From Rhynchospora pubera (lineage: Eukaryota; Streptophyta; Magnoliopsida; Poales; Cyperaceae): a stretch of DNA of 64,000 nucleotides. The stretch spans positions 111,449,039 through 111,513,038 of the forward strand of contig CM051460.1 in the NCBI GenBank assembly GCA_028095005.1, written 5' to 3'. Position numbers and translations under genes: made by a program. Below are positions 1-10,659 of this stretch, one piece after another; within the stretch, counting starts at the first letter, position 1, and the number at the start of each line of letters is the position of its first letter. Under the pieces are notes generated by a model. That model was not told the origin of the DNA, ran no database searches, and saw only the letters and a program-made list of their open reading frames with translations.

Positions 1-655
1 TCATTTGATGTATGGTTTTGAGTTACGGGCTTCATTTTTTCTTTAATTGGCTGTGTATGAGAGTGAATTCATATTATTTTCAACTTTGTGATTTCCTCAC
101 TAGGAGATGATGTGAATCAGAGAGAGAGGGGCAAGACATAGGCACGACTGGTTGGGAGAGAGGCGTGACTGACTGGGAGTCGGAGAGAGTAGTCGGAATC
201 AGGGAGAGAGAGATTTTCATTTGTCGGAGACGAAGAGGAGTTGGAGTCGGAAGATAGAAAGGCGAAAGAGATTAGGTTTTCAATTTCCGGCGAGAAAGGG
301 AAAAGGATTTCTGAAGAACGATTCAGTAGATAGAGAAGGGAGCGGAGTAGAATAAGGAGAAGGCGCATCTTAATTTTTAATTCAGCGACTTAGATCTGCA
401 CGGATCTTGAAGCAAATCCAACGATCTGAATTAGTATGCATTGAAGCTCCAATACATTAGTATGCACAGTAGGTTTTCTCTATATATATATATATATATA
501 TTCAAATTAGAATTATGTCATTGTTAGATGACTAATAAGTTTTATTCCACTATTTTTATGCATTAGTGGCATTGAATAATTTTGTTTTTTTTTTCAATGG
601 CATAAAACTAATTGTTATAGATTTATAATGGTATAAAACCAATTATATCTTTTGT
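1..655. other. Intergenic, low-complexity; no gene seen
   Basis: This stretch holds a purine-rich block (about 110-370), an AT dinucleotide run near 480-500, and from about 540 onward degenerate copies of a phrase like ATGGCATAAAACTAATT. The same phrase resumes after the insertion at 656-2220, so the repeat array once ran through. The minus-strand open frame at 117-368 is serine/leucine-rich translation of the purine-rich block and does not look like a protein. Confidence 0.6.
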
Positions 656-2220
656 TGTCCCTAATTTAAAGGCCTAGAGGGGGGTGAATAGGCACAAAAG
701 CAAAGTTCTAAACCGGTATGGTCAAAATTTGGTTCAATTCAAACTTGGTCTAACAAAAACAATCAAAGCACAAGCAATTCACAATGCAAGAAAAGTAAAG
801 AGAGAAGAAAAGAGGTGACACGCGATATATTACGGAGTTCCGACCCGCTAGGAAGTGCTAGCCTTAGTCGTACGTCTCCGGGAGTTCCGCAACCTCGAAA
901 TGGGCGCGCTCCGTTCAATTCCACAACGAACGGGACTACAAATTCGAACCAAATCACCTTGTTACAATCACTCTCAAGGTGGATTGGCCTAACTCAATTA
1001 AACAAACTCAAACACTCAAGGGATTGAGGCTCTAACCAAATCACTCAACAAATCTAGCAATTAACACTAGTGGATTGGTTTGCACACTCTAATCTCAATG
1101 ATTTTACTAAAATAATGCTCAAACACAAGAGAGAGTAATGTCTAACTGGTTGGAGCTCAAAAGGGAGGAGTTTCAAAGGTTTCAAAAGTGTCTAAACAGT
1201 TCCAAGAGGCCCCATATATATAGAGGGCGCCAACAGCTCCAAAAACCAGTCAAAACAGACTCTACCGTTATACAACGCTATATGGCGTTGTACAACGCAT
1301 AAATAGCCGTTGAAAAATCAAACGGTCACAGACAATAACGTTGTGAGTTGTCAGAGCGTTGTGTAACGTTGTATAGCGTTGCACAACGCTTCAGCAAAAA
1401 TCCAAAGCAGAAGCTCGACAGTTCCGTTGGAACTTGTCAGAGCGTTGTGTAACGCTTGGTAGCGTTGCACAACGAAGTCAAGAAAAGAAACAAGGCAGAA
1501 CTGACAAACTCAAACAATATTGTCAGAACGTCATACGACGCTGACTGGCGTCATACAACGTCGCCGTTGCACAACGCTATTCAGCGTTGCACTACGCGGA
1601 CAGAGCGACTGAGCGATGTCTGAGCGAAGTTTAGAGCGTCACACAACGCTACGATGCATGGAACATGGCAGCATGCATGCAGCATCGATGCAGATCGATG
1701 TCTGAGCAATGCAGAGTCGCCTGCTTCAGACTACGTTGTACAACGCTGAATAGCGTTACACAACATAGGAGCGGAAATGTTGTGTAACGTTACTTAGCGT
1801 TGCACAACGTTCTGACAAGGGGAAATAATGGATTTAACAGGTTTAAAAGCAAATGAACTAACGTTGCACAACGCTACTGAGCGTTGTGTAACACTGTTCC
1901 AACCTTGTCAGAGATTTTGCAATTTAAGAGCGAATTAACTCTGCGTTGTGTAACGGCAACTGACGTTGTATGACGCTGGACAGAAAAACTGAGCATTTTA
2001 CCAGCAAATTGATTGAGATTAGTTTAGAGTTTAATTAAACCTTAACTACTGAATCTAACTAGACCAAAGCAATCTCTTGAAGCTCCAAACTAAGTGCCAC
2101 ACTTGCTTTAATCCATTCTTCAATAAATCTAGCTATAAAGCACTAAGAAGAGATGTTAGTTTTAAGGGTTTCGGTGTTGTTTTGCAAATCGGCAAATCGA
2201 GAGAAAATGTTTAACCAACA
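656..2220. mobile_element. Solo-LTR-like insertion with palindromic GTTGCACAACG repeats
   Basis: The segment begins TGTCCCTAATTT and ends GTTTAACCAACA, so it has TG...CA ends. It is flanked by the 8-bp direct repeat TCTTTTGT (648-655 and 2221-2228; an extra A makes 9 bp if the end is set one base earlier). It interrupts an array of ATGGCATA-type repeats. No coding region is present. Between about 1260 and 1990 there are many copies of short self-complementary phrases such as GCGTTGCACAACGC and CGTTGTACAACG. TG/CA ends and lack of coding suggest a solo LTR or small retro-element, but 8 bp is longer than the usual 5-bp LTR duplication, so the class is uncertain. Confidence 0.55.
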
Positions 2221-2410
2221 TCTTTTGTGATGGCATATTACTAATTTTTTAGTTTTATAGTGGCATATTTAAAAGGGTAAATTTGTCATATCAATTTTTA
2301 ATGGCATAAAACTAATTTCTATGATTTTATAATGGCATAAAATAATTTGTCATTTAGTGATGGCATATCTCTAATTTTAAATATTTGCAATGGAATAAAT
2401 CTAAATCACC
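2221..2410. repeat. Degenerate ATGGCATA repeat array (right part)
   Basis: Several imperfect repeats of the form TGATGGCATATTACTAATTTT or AATGGCATAAAACTAATT follow one another. They match the array at about 540-655, from which they are separated by the 1.56 kb insertion. Confidence 0.6.
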
Positions 2411-2420
2411 CTTGTTTTTT

Positions 2421-2898
2421 ATAATAAGGAATATACAGGATGAGGTGTGTTCTGCCCTCGAAGCTGCCGACGGCACTGGAAAATTCAGAGAGGATGTGGG
2501 ATCACGGCCTGGTAATGAAGGTGGCATCAACAAGGTTGCACTGTCTTTGAAAAAAACTGGCGTGAATGTCGCGGTAATTACATCGTATCATCACATATAT
2601 TAATACTCAAAAACAAAACATATAGCCATGTATGATGTATCCATACGTGCATAATTATATATATATAGAGTGTCATGTCTTTGCTCTCAGCATGTTAAGT
2701 GATGATATGTTCCATACGACTATGCTTTGTGCATATCATGTACGAACTTAATTAGTTTTTAGTTAAAGATGAGTGTATCAATGTTACATCTTATTTATCA
2801 ACCATAGGCACCAATCTTAGCTTTAGAATCACTTAGCAGCCTCTGATAAGGTTATCCTCTACAATTAAGTTTACGGTACAATGTCGCCTGAAGCCTGA
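2421..2898 (+). pseudogene. Coproporphyrinogen III oxidase gene fragment (two exon remnants)
   Basis: The translation from about 2421 to 2573 reads IQDEVCSALEAADGTGKFRE and then a decayed SRPG..GGI / KKTGVNVAV segment. I recognise these as the conserved N-terminal block of plant coproporphyrinogen III oxidase, the plastid heme/chlorophyll enzyme. A donor-like GTAATT follows at 2574. About 295 bp downstream, 2869-2895 reads VYGTMSPEA, the next conserved block of the same enzyme, and then hits TGA at 2896. The tryptophan and glycine-rich stretch after KFRED is substituted, an indel or stop follows the second block, and the rest of the enzyme is missing. It is therefore a dead gene fragment that keeps an exon-intron-exon layout, so it was copied from genomic DNA and not from mRNA. 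It may be cargo of the Helitron whose 3' end lies at 3729 (inference). Confidence 0.7.
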
Positions 2899-3700
2899 TG
2901 CTTACTATGCGCTGCTAACATTATTGGGTACGAATTTACTAGCATTGTATGAATGCTAGACAAGAAAAGGAATAAAATTTCATTAACTAAGGTGGACACA
3001 GATGAACTCATGAGCGTGACAATGTTAGTAAATTACGACATCTTCTGCCAGCATTACTCATATTGGCAACAATTTGCTCAACCTTGCGGCATTATTGCAC
3101 CCTTTATAATGGATGAAATGTTACCATTTCGAAAGGGTTCATCAAAGGAGGGGTGATTCTCTGACGAGGACTTTCGCGAGATGAAGCTAGCTCAAGAGGA
3201 TGTTGAGGAATTAAGAGTCGGCTGCCAGGTCTCGGGCTAGGAAATTGGTATATCTTACAATTTATTCTTTTTTTTCATTTCTGTTTAGTTAGTTAATATA
3301 AACATAAAGTTTGAATACATTTAGCTAACTATAATTTGGTTATAATTCATATAGTTTGGAAACATTTTATTGTGTGTCAATTGGAAAAGGCATGGTATAA
3401 GTGTTGTACAGGAGAAATTGTCTCCTTTGTTCGATTGTGTTGTTGTTGTTTTAAATTTTTGCTCGGAAGATTTTTTTTCTTTCTTTTCATTTCAAGATAA
3501 ATACAATAGACAAGGAAGATAAATGAAAGACATCTAGATTTTGTCTTTTTTTAAATTGATTATTGATAGGTCTGAGGATAGCTAATGAAAAATTATATAA
3601 TGAAAGTCCTTATTAGATTATGTGTAGCATAATTTTTTAATAACAAAAAATACATATAAAAAATCTTTTAACTTTTTGAAATATATTAAATAAAGAATTG
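2899..3700 (+). other. Possible decayed coding remnant, then AT-rich DNA
   Basis: The frame from 2953 to 3156, and its continuation past a stop to about 3239, has protein-like composition (for example DEDFREMKLAQEDVEELR near 3163-3216) but two stops. I do not recognise it; it does not continue the coproporphyrinogen oxidase fragment. From 3250 to 3700 I see only AT-rich sequence. Confidence 0.3.
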
Positions 3701-3729
3701 TCCGCTCAATGAGCGGGCACGGTTGCTAG
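3701..3729 (+). mobile_element. Helitron 3' terminus (hairpin plus CTAG)
   Basis: The sequence CCGCTCA..TGAGCGG (3702-3716) forms a short GC-rich hairpin. It is followed about ten bases later by CTAG (3726-3729) and then T. A hairpin a few bases before a terminal CTRR, inserted before a T, is the standard Helitron 3' end. The matching 5' TC end could not be placed, so the element's length is unknown; it may include the gene fragment at 2421-2898. Confidence 0.6.
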
Positions 3730-4710
3730 TATATATATATAAATCTTAGCTAGCGTCCCGAGTTCCAATGATATCGGAAGAAACAATATTTAGTTTGTAA
3801 AATTCACCATATTAGATATATAATCTGATAGCTAACGTAACTATTGTTTCAGAATTGAGGATGCACCCTCAAATCTTATCAATTTGAAAAGTTTTCCATA
3901 GAATTTCTAAATTTAAATATCTACCTCCGAAATCACTAGAACTAGAAATATTTCAACAACTCAAACACCATCTCCAATTAATCATCTTTTAAAATTGACA
4001 AATGAGAGAGACGTTACACCATTTTCTCTAGGTTCTATTCTACTCATTACTTTCTGATAGGTAAGCATCAAAGAACACTGCATTATTTGAAAAGAAATTT
4101 GTTGGATACGGTCAAACACCTTGTCGCTTGTCTGTTATCACATTTAAAGTGGCAAGTAATTTGAGATGACATATCGACTTTATTTATTGTTATTATTATT
4201 ATTTTTTGAAAAACATCCCGTAGGAAACATCTTTAAACAAGTAAAGTCTAGTACAAATTGCAGTACACAGAACAAAATTAAACTATCTAATTTTCTCGAC
4301 CATTAAAAGAATATTAGTTACTCTTAGCATCCTCAATTCTGCCTCATAAATACAAAGTTTATTTTCTCTCTCATTTCGGTAATTAGAGTCATCAAATAAT
4401 GTATTGTCCTCCCCTTAGAAAGACCAAACGCCACCAAAAGTAGAAAATATCAATTCCTCCTATAATACGAAAGGTCAATAGAAAAACAAACTGCATGCTC
4501 TAATTGTGGCTCCAAATCATAGAGAGATCACTGCAGTCCACAACTGTTTTCGCTACTTGCTCAATTATTCAGGATATATTGTTACCTCCAGCTCTGCCTC
4601 CCTCCAAGTCATGCACCTCAGGCATAGTTTTCAACTTTTCTTCACTGAAATTTTTCACATCTTAAAAACAACTCATAAAAGTTTACTTAATTCGCCTTCG
4701 AATGAATAAA
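3730..4710. other. Intergenic; nothing recognised
   Basis: AT-rich sequence without a credible open frame or repeat. The short frame at 4506-4709 has no recognisable features. Confidence 0.5.
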
Positions 4711-4858
4711 GACTCCGTTTGGATGGTGTGGGAATAAGAGGAATAAGGGAAGAAGTATTGGAAATTGTGTAACTTTGTGAAGAGTTTGGATTATTTATAA
4801 TAAATTTGGGAGTAGAAAGAAGCTATTCCCTTATTCCTAGACTCATCCAAACACAGCC
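4711..4858. mobile_element. MITE with GACTCCGTTTGGAT ends
   Basis: The left end reads GACTCCGTTTGGATGGTGTG and the right end reads TCATCCAAACACAGCC, giving an imperfect inverted repeat. AAA flanks both sides (4708-4710 and 4859-4861), a possible 3-bp target duplication. The element at 22,602-22,743 belongs to the same family. The ends and 3-bp duplications suggest a PIF/Harbinger (Tourist-like) MITE; the superfamily is inferred. Confidence 0.65.
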
Positions 4859-5129
4859 AAAGGGACCTTGTTATTTGGAAGTCAATTCCATGTCATAACA
4901 CAAAGAGGAAAAAAAAAAGAGATAGATAGAGAGAGATATATATATATGTGAGTGCTTTGCATTGATAAACCCATTCGCATCTCCAAACCCAATTTCTTTA
5001 TTTTTTCTTTTTATTTTAAATAATTTTGACACGAAAGTGGTGATTCTGTATTATTTTAGATTTTAAAATAGTCACAATGATTTGGTAAAACAAGAATTAT
5101 ATATATGAAATATTTCTTATAATAAATAA
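4859..5129. other. Intergenic; GA/TA microsatellite
   Basis: It contains a short GATA/GA/TA run near 4918-4948 and AT-rich DNA up to the left end of CACTA element E1. No gene is seen. Confidence 0.5.
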
Positions 5130-5146
5130 CACTACGGGAAAAAGGA

Positions 5147-5520
5147 CCTTCTGTAACGGCACTTCTGTAACGGTTTTTGAAATAACCGTTACAGAATAGT
5201 GAGGCATTAGGCGGAAAAATTGGCGCCACAAATCTGTAACGGTTATTATGAAACAACCGTAATAACATTTCCGTCATGGTCAGGAAAAAAAATGCATCAA
5301 GCTTCTGTAACGGTTGTTGGATAATAACCGTTACAGATTTCTTATATTCTGTAACGGTTATTATCCAGCAACCGTTACAGAAAAGAAAAAAGAAATATAT
5401 AAATATCAACCATCTTTTGTAACGGTTATTAGTAAATAACCGTTACAGTAGGTTAACGTTTTTTTTTTATTTTTTATTGATTCTGTAACGGTTATTTTTA
5501 ATAACCGTTACAGAAAAGTT
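5147..5520. repeat. E1 left subterminal repeats (CTGTAACGGTTATTA)
   Basis: Repeated copies of CTGTAACGGTTATT and its complement AATAACCGTTACAG occur, usually as head-to-head pairs that form short hairpins. In CACTA elements such subterminal arrays are binding sites for the element's own TNPA-type protein. The core AACGG also resembles plant MYB sites. Confidence 0.85.
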
Positions 5521-6035
5521 CTGTATTTAATTAGGTCTTCCCATCCCAACAAACTCACAGCTAGCGCCGCACTTAACTCTTTTCTGATCTTCTCATTTAT
5601 TGCGATTTGTGGTGTCCTACTTCACTCCAAAAAAATAGCAAAAATTTTCTAAAAATTCTGAAAAAATAATAATTAGAAAGAGAATAAGAAGGAGAGCAGA
5701 TTTAAGGTAAAAAAAATTAATTTTGAACCGTATTTTTTATTTTTACATTTTTTTCTTATTTATTTCGATTTTTTCATTAATTCATGGTTATTTTTGTTTT
5801 TTTATATATTTTAAGATCTCATTGAATAGGAGAAGATCTTACATCGGCCGGATAAGTCGCACGATTCAACGGATCGGAAGTCACACGATTGAAAGTATAT
5901 AATTTCATGAACTTCTCTTTTTTTAAATTATTTGCATTTGGTTAATAATTTGCATATATATATATAGGCATGGATTTTGTATTGTCATATAGGAACCAAA
6001 TACCGGAACTCAACTGAATTTAGGTCATTGCCCGT

Positions 6036-6321
6036 CCGAGATTAATCCATTAGGGATTAATCTCGGATAGTACTCCCGGTCGGGAGTACTGCTCTTTGGA
6101 TACGATCTGTCTCATTTAGGACAGCGAGTTGTACGTTAGATGCAATGTGTTGTCTGAGAAAAATTCGGCGGCATTTCCCTTGTGTTCCCACGGATACGTA
6201 CGCACGAGCAATCGTGTGTTGGCGTATTCAGGGAACATAAGGGGAAATGCTGCCGAATTTTTCTCAGATAGCACATTGCATCTAACGTACGCTCGCTAAT
6301 GAGACAGAGTATCCAAAGAGC
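6036..6321. repeat. Three consecutive palindromes upstream of TNP2 start in E1
   Basis: Three perfect or near-perfect inverted repeats lie end to end: 6036-6066 (CCGAGATTAATC / GATTAATCTCGG), 6069-6090 (AGTACTCCC / GGGAGTACT), and a long hairpin 6091-6321. The long hairpin's arms of roughly 100 bp start GCTCTTTGGATAC and end GTATCCAAAGAGC. The array ends about 85 bp before the predicted TNP2 start codon, probably in the leader or a leader intron. The same array occurs at 30,999-31,285 in E2, with substitutions but with pairing kept. Confidence 0.85.
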
Positions 6322-6405
6322 GGGCTAGGATGGTGACCGGTCCGAAAACCTAATATGACAAATTGGTCCGAAACCCTAATAATTTGCATAAATTTTATTG
6401 TTCAG

Positions 6406-9400
6406 ATGAATCGGACGTGGATGTACTCAAGTAATCGATGCTCGTCTACATTTTTGAGAGGACTTGAAGAATTTATGGTTTGTGCTAAAGAGAATTTGAA
6501 AATGAAAGAAGATTATAAAATGTATTGTCCTTGTCGTGTTTGTCAGAATTTGTTGAAGTGGTCTAATTTTGAAGAAGTGAAGGCTCATTTGATTATAAAT
6601 GGATTTCAACCGGATTATAGTCGGTGGACACTCCATGGAGAGAATGTGGGGGATAGTACTAGCACAAATGTATTGGATTATGTGTATGAGGAAGAAAATG
6701 TATCATTGGATGATGAAATTGATGATGTCAATGTATTTGATGATGAGAATGTAGATGATGATAGAAATGTAGATAACTCAGAATTTAATGCCGATTTAGA
6801 TGAAATTGTGAACAATGTGGATGAAAATTTTGTTGATAATGTTGAAATTTTTGGTATGTTACGTGAAGAAGATAAAATAGCTTTATATCCTGGTTGTGAA
6901 TTGTCAAAACTTAATGCTGTTTTCAAACTGTTCAATCTTAAAGCCAAAAATGGATGGAGTGATGCAAGTTTCACATCTTTGCTCAAACTATTACATAAAG
7001 AATTTCTTCCAAAAGATAACCAGTTGCCAGATTCAATTTATAAGGCTAAAAAGATGTTATGTCCTTTAAAAATTGGAGTTGAGAGAATTCATGCATGTCC
7101 AAATGACTGCATATTATTCCGGAATGAGTACGGAGACTTGCATAAATGTCCAAAGTGTAATGCGTCACGGTATAAACCGAGGGACGATCAAATTGAAGAT
7201 GAAGGTAGTAAGGGACCAGCTGCAAAAGTGGTGTTTTATCTACCAATAATACCAAGATTCCAGCGGCTTTTCTCTAACGCGAAGGATGCCAAATTGTTAA
7301 GATGGCACGCAGACTGCAGGAAAAAAGGCGATGGCATGCTCAGACACCCAGCAGACTCTCCAGATTGGATAAATATAGATAGGGAATTTGAAGATTTCGG
7401 CAGTGAACCTAGATATTTGAGATTGGGTTTATGTACAGACGGGATGAATCCTTACGGCAACATGAGTAGCCGGCAGACTACGTGGCCGGTCTTGTTGTGT
7501 ATTTACAATCTTCCTCCCTGACTATGCATGAAAAGGAGATACATGATGATGCCCTTGTTGATTTCTGGTCCCAAGCAACCAGGTAATGATATAGATGTGT
7601 ACTTGGCTCCATTAATAGATGACCTTGGTGAATTGTGGCAGAATGGAGTGAAAATATATGATGCACACTCTAGAAGTGAGTTTAACCTCCGTGCCATGAT
7701 ATTTTGCACAATTAATGATTTTCCTGCATACGGAAACCTGTCAGGGTATAGGAATAAAGGAGCGAAAGCGTGTCCTATTTGCATGGAAAACACCCATTCT
7801 GTGTACCTGAAAAACTCCAGAAAAAATGTTTACTTGGGACACCGGAGGTTTATTAAGAACCGCAACCACCCTTACCGTCGAGACAAGGAAAGGTTTGACG
7901 GTACTGTAGAAAAAGACAAGGCCCCAATACCGTTATCCGGTTCAGGGGTGTATCGACAGGTGAAGGACATTAATGTAAATTTTGGTAAGAAATTTGCAAA
8001 TGAGATACCCAAGGGGATATGGAAGAAGAAGTCTATATTCTGGAATCTTGAATATTGGCAGAGTTTGGAGATTAGGCATTGCTTAGATGCGATGCACATA
8101 ATAAAGAACATATGTGAAGTTTTGATCGGTTGCATGTTGGAAATTCAAGGGAAAACTAAAGATGGCGTAAATGCGAGGAAGGACATGGTTGAAATGGGGA
8201 TCCGGCAAGAACTAGCGGCACAAGATAAGGGAAAAAGCCGAACTTGGCTGCCTGCAGCACAATTTAATTTATCAAAGCAAGAGAAAAAAAGCTTATTAGA
8301 ATACCTGAAATCTATTAAGGTTCCTACTGGTTATTCCTCGAATATATCAAGAAAGGTTTCTATTAAGGACAACAAATTACTTGGTATGAAGTCACATGAT
8401 TATCACGTCCTACTGACCCAGTTACTTCCGGTCGCAATTCGAGGAATTCTAAGGGAAGAAGTGAAGAAAACCATCACTAAGTTGTGTTTTTTCTTTAATT
8501 CCATTTGCTCTAAAGTGATTGATCCGAATAGTTTGGACAAGTTACAAGAAGGTGTTGTACTAACCCTATGTGAGCTGGAAATGTACTTTCCGCCATCGTT
8601 TTTTGACTCCATGGTGCATTTGACCATTCATTTAGTTAGAGAGATAAAAATGTGTGGTCCTGTATTTCTACGATACATGTATCCTTTCGAAAGAGCCATG
8701 GGTCAATTGAAGGGGCTTGTTCGTAGCCGATCTAAACCAGAAGGAAGCATAGTGGAAGGATATGTGGCCGAGGAGGTTATTGAGTACTACACCGATTATT
8801 TGCAGGATGTACAACCAATCGGTCTTCCAAAGTCTCGACATGAGGGTAGACTTGAAGGAAAAGGTTATACATTAACTTCCAATGTTCACCTTATTTAGCA
8901 CAAATGTTCACTTAAAGCACAATATTTGTTCACCTTATTTAGCACAAATGTTCACCTAATTTAGCACATTTGTTCACCTTATTTAGCACAATATTTGTTC
9001 ACCTTATTTAGCACAAATGTTCACCTTTCAGGTACAATTGGAGCTAGTACTCATATACCGGATCTTGCAATGAGAACCAAAGCACATATGAAAGTTCTCC
9101 AACATCTTGCTATTGTGGCGCCTTACATCAATGAACATCTAATCGAGTTACGTGAACAATACCCTTCTTACACCGAAAACTTGATTACCATAGAGCATGA
9201 AATAAAATTTGTCCAATGGCTAGAAGATAAAGTACAGTCCCAGTTGAAAGAAGGAACAGAGATCGATGAAACCGTGAAATGGTTATCAAGACGTCCTGAT
9301 TTCGTGGTCGAGACATACCAAGGGTATGACTTGAATGGATTTACCTGGTACACAAGGAAACAGGATGGTAAAAGTTCCGTGCAAAATAGTGGAGTCACTG

Positions 9401-9965
9401 TTGTAGCTTTATCTAGTGATAATGTTAGGCTGGCTACTTATTATGGGTGGATCGAGGAGATTTGGGAACTAGATTACCTGAAATTTAAGATACCCTTATT
9501 CAAGTGTGCATGGATCGACAACGGTCACGGTGGAGTTAAAAAAGACAAGATGGGGTTTATAACTGTTGACTTCAATAAAATGGCTTATCGAGACGATCCC
9601 TTTATACTTGCAAATAAGCAAGCAATGCAAGTTTTTTACATTCAAGATCCGGCGGATAAGAAAAGACATGTTGTGCTTCATGGTAAATGTTAATCTTATT
9701 TAAGTACAAATGTTCACCTTATTGAGTACAATATTCACCTTATTGAGTACAAATGTTCCTTATTTATTACTTGCCACTTTCAGGAAAAAGACGTATTGTC
9801 GGCGTTGGTGATGTCGTAGATGAAGAAGCATACGACCACTTCGAGGAAATACCTCCTTTTTCTATCGGTATCGACGATACATCACAGCCAGTATCGATCA
9901 GTTGTAGGCGTACAGATAACACCGAAGGCGTGTGGGTCGACACACGAAGAAAAAAAAGAAAGTAG
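6406..9965 (+). pseudogene. TNP2-type CACTA transposase gene of E1 (one nonsense codon)
   Basis: Proposed exons are 6406-8863, 9032-9682 and 9784-9965 (GT-AG introns), about 1,096 codons. The start is the ATG after a splice-acceptor-like TTGTTCAG, giving MNRTWMY, the usual beginning of these proteins. Domains in order are a transposase-associated N-terminal zinc region (CPCRVCQN, about residues 45-90), an acidic linker, a Transposase_21 catalytic region (HACPNDCILFRNEYGDLHKC; GLCTDGMNPYGNMSSRQTTW), a DUF4218-like region (MYFPPSFFDSMVHLTIHLVR), and a DUF4216-like C-terminal region (KFKIPLFKCAWI to AMQVFYIQDP). It would cut and join the CACTA ends. TGA at 7519-7521 replaces the TGG seen in E2 at the same place (codon 372), so a full protein is not expected. 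No other break was noted in this copy. Confidence 0.85.
8864..9031 (+). repeat. Repeat-built intron 1 of E1 TNP2 gene
   Basis: The intron starts GTTATAC and ends CCTTTCAG. It consists largely of tandem copies of a roughly 21-22 bp unit, TTCACCTTATTTAGCACAAA. E2 has no intron at this point: its coding sequence runs straight across. Related units (TTCACCTTATTGAGTACAA) occur in intron 2 of E1 (9683-9783), and looser copies lie at 18,100-18,290. Confidence 0.8.
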
Positions 9966-10271
9966 CTACATAATAACATGTGAGTTACAAAAACTAATAT
10001 AAATTATTCTTAACATATATGTGCTAAATTGTTATATATATTAATAGTTTTATTTTTTTTTGCAGGTCATTAATTGGTGAAATTTAACATATATGTGCTA
10101 ATTTATGAGGAAATTTATTTTTAATTTTTGTTTAACATTCTAAATTGTTTAACTTATTATTTAACATTTCAAAATTATTATTTGTTCTACTTAAAATTGT
10201 TCTAAATTAAAGTTTAAAATTGTTGAACAGAAGGCTTACGAAAACAAACAAAAAGAAAAAAAAAATTAAAC
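9966..10271. other. E1 spacer downstream of TNP2 gene
   Basis: AT-rich sequence after the TNP2 stop, with a probable 3' UTR intron (GTGAGTT near 9979, acceptor TTTGCAG near 10,065). No open frame of interest is present. Confidence 0.45.
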
Positions 10272-10612
10272 TAATCTGTAACGGTTACTAGCTAATAACC
10301 GTTATAGAAGAGTTAAATCTGTAACGGTTATTAGCTAATAACCGTTACAGAAGATCATATATATTAAAAACGTTTGATCTTCTCTAACGGTTACTAGCTA
10401 ATAACCGTTACAGACGGTCATATATATTAAAAACGTTTGATCTTCTGTAACGGTTATTACCTAATAACCGTTACAGAAGATCATATATATTAAAAACGTT
10501 TGATCTTCTCTAACGGTTACTAGCTAATAACCGTTACAGAAGATCATATATATTAAAAACGTTTGATCTTCTCTAACGGTTACTAGCTAATAACCGTTAC
10601 AGAAGATCAAAC
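10272..10612. repeat. Internal cluster of CTGTAACGGTTATTA palindromes in E1
   Basis: Head-to-head pairs such as TAACGGTTACTAGCTAATAA..CCGTTACAGAAG recur. From about 10,350 they sit in a tandem unit of about 63 bp that also holds ATCATATATATTAAAAACG. These are the motifs of the element's ends, but here they lie between its two genes. E2 keeps one diverged copy at the corresponding place (about 35,310-35,345). Confidence 0.85.
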
Positions 10613-10659
10613 GTTTTTTTTAATATACACCATCTAGCCGCTGTTTCGTCACTTCTTTC

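Noticed and set aside
117..368. Minus-strand ORF of 83 codons
   Set aside because: It is the translation of a purine-rich low-complexity block, serine/leucine-rich, with no motif or gene context.
5056..5409. Minus-strand ORF at the left end of E1
   Set aside because: It runs through the subterminal hairpins and the transposon border, so it cannot be a conserved gene.
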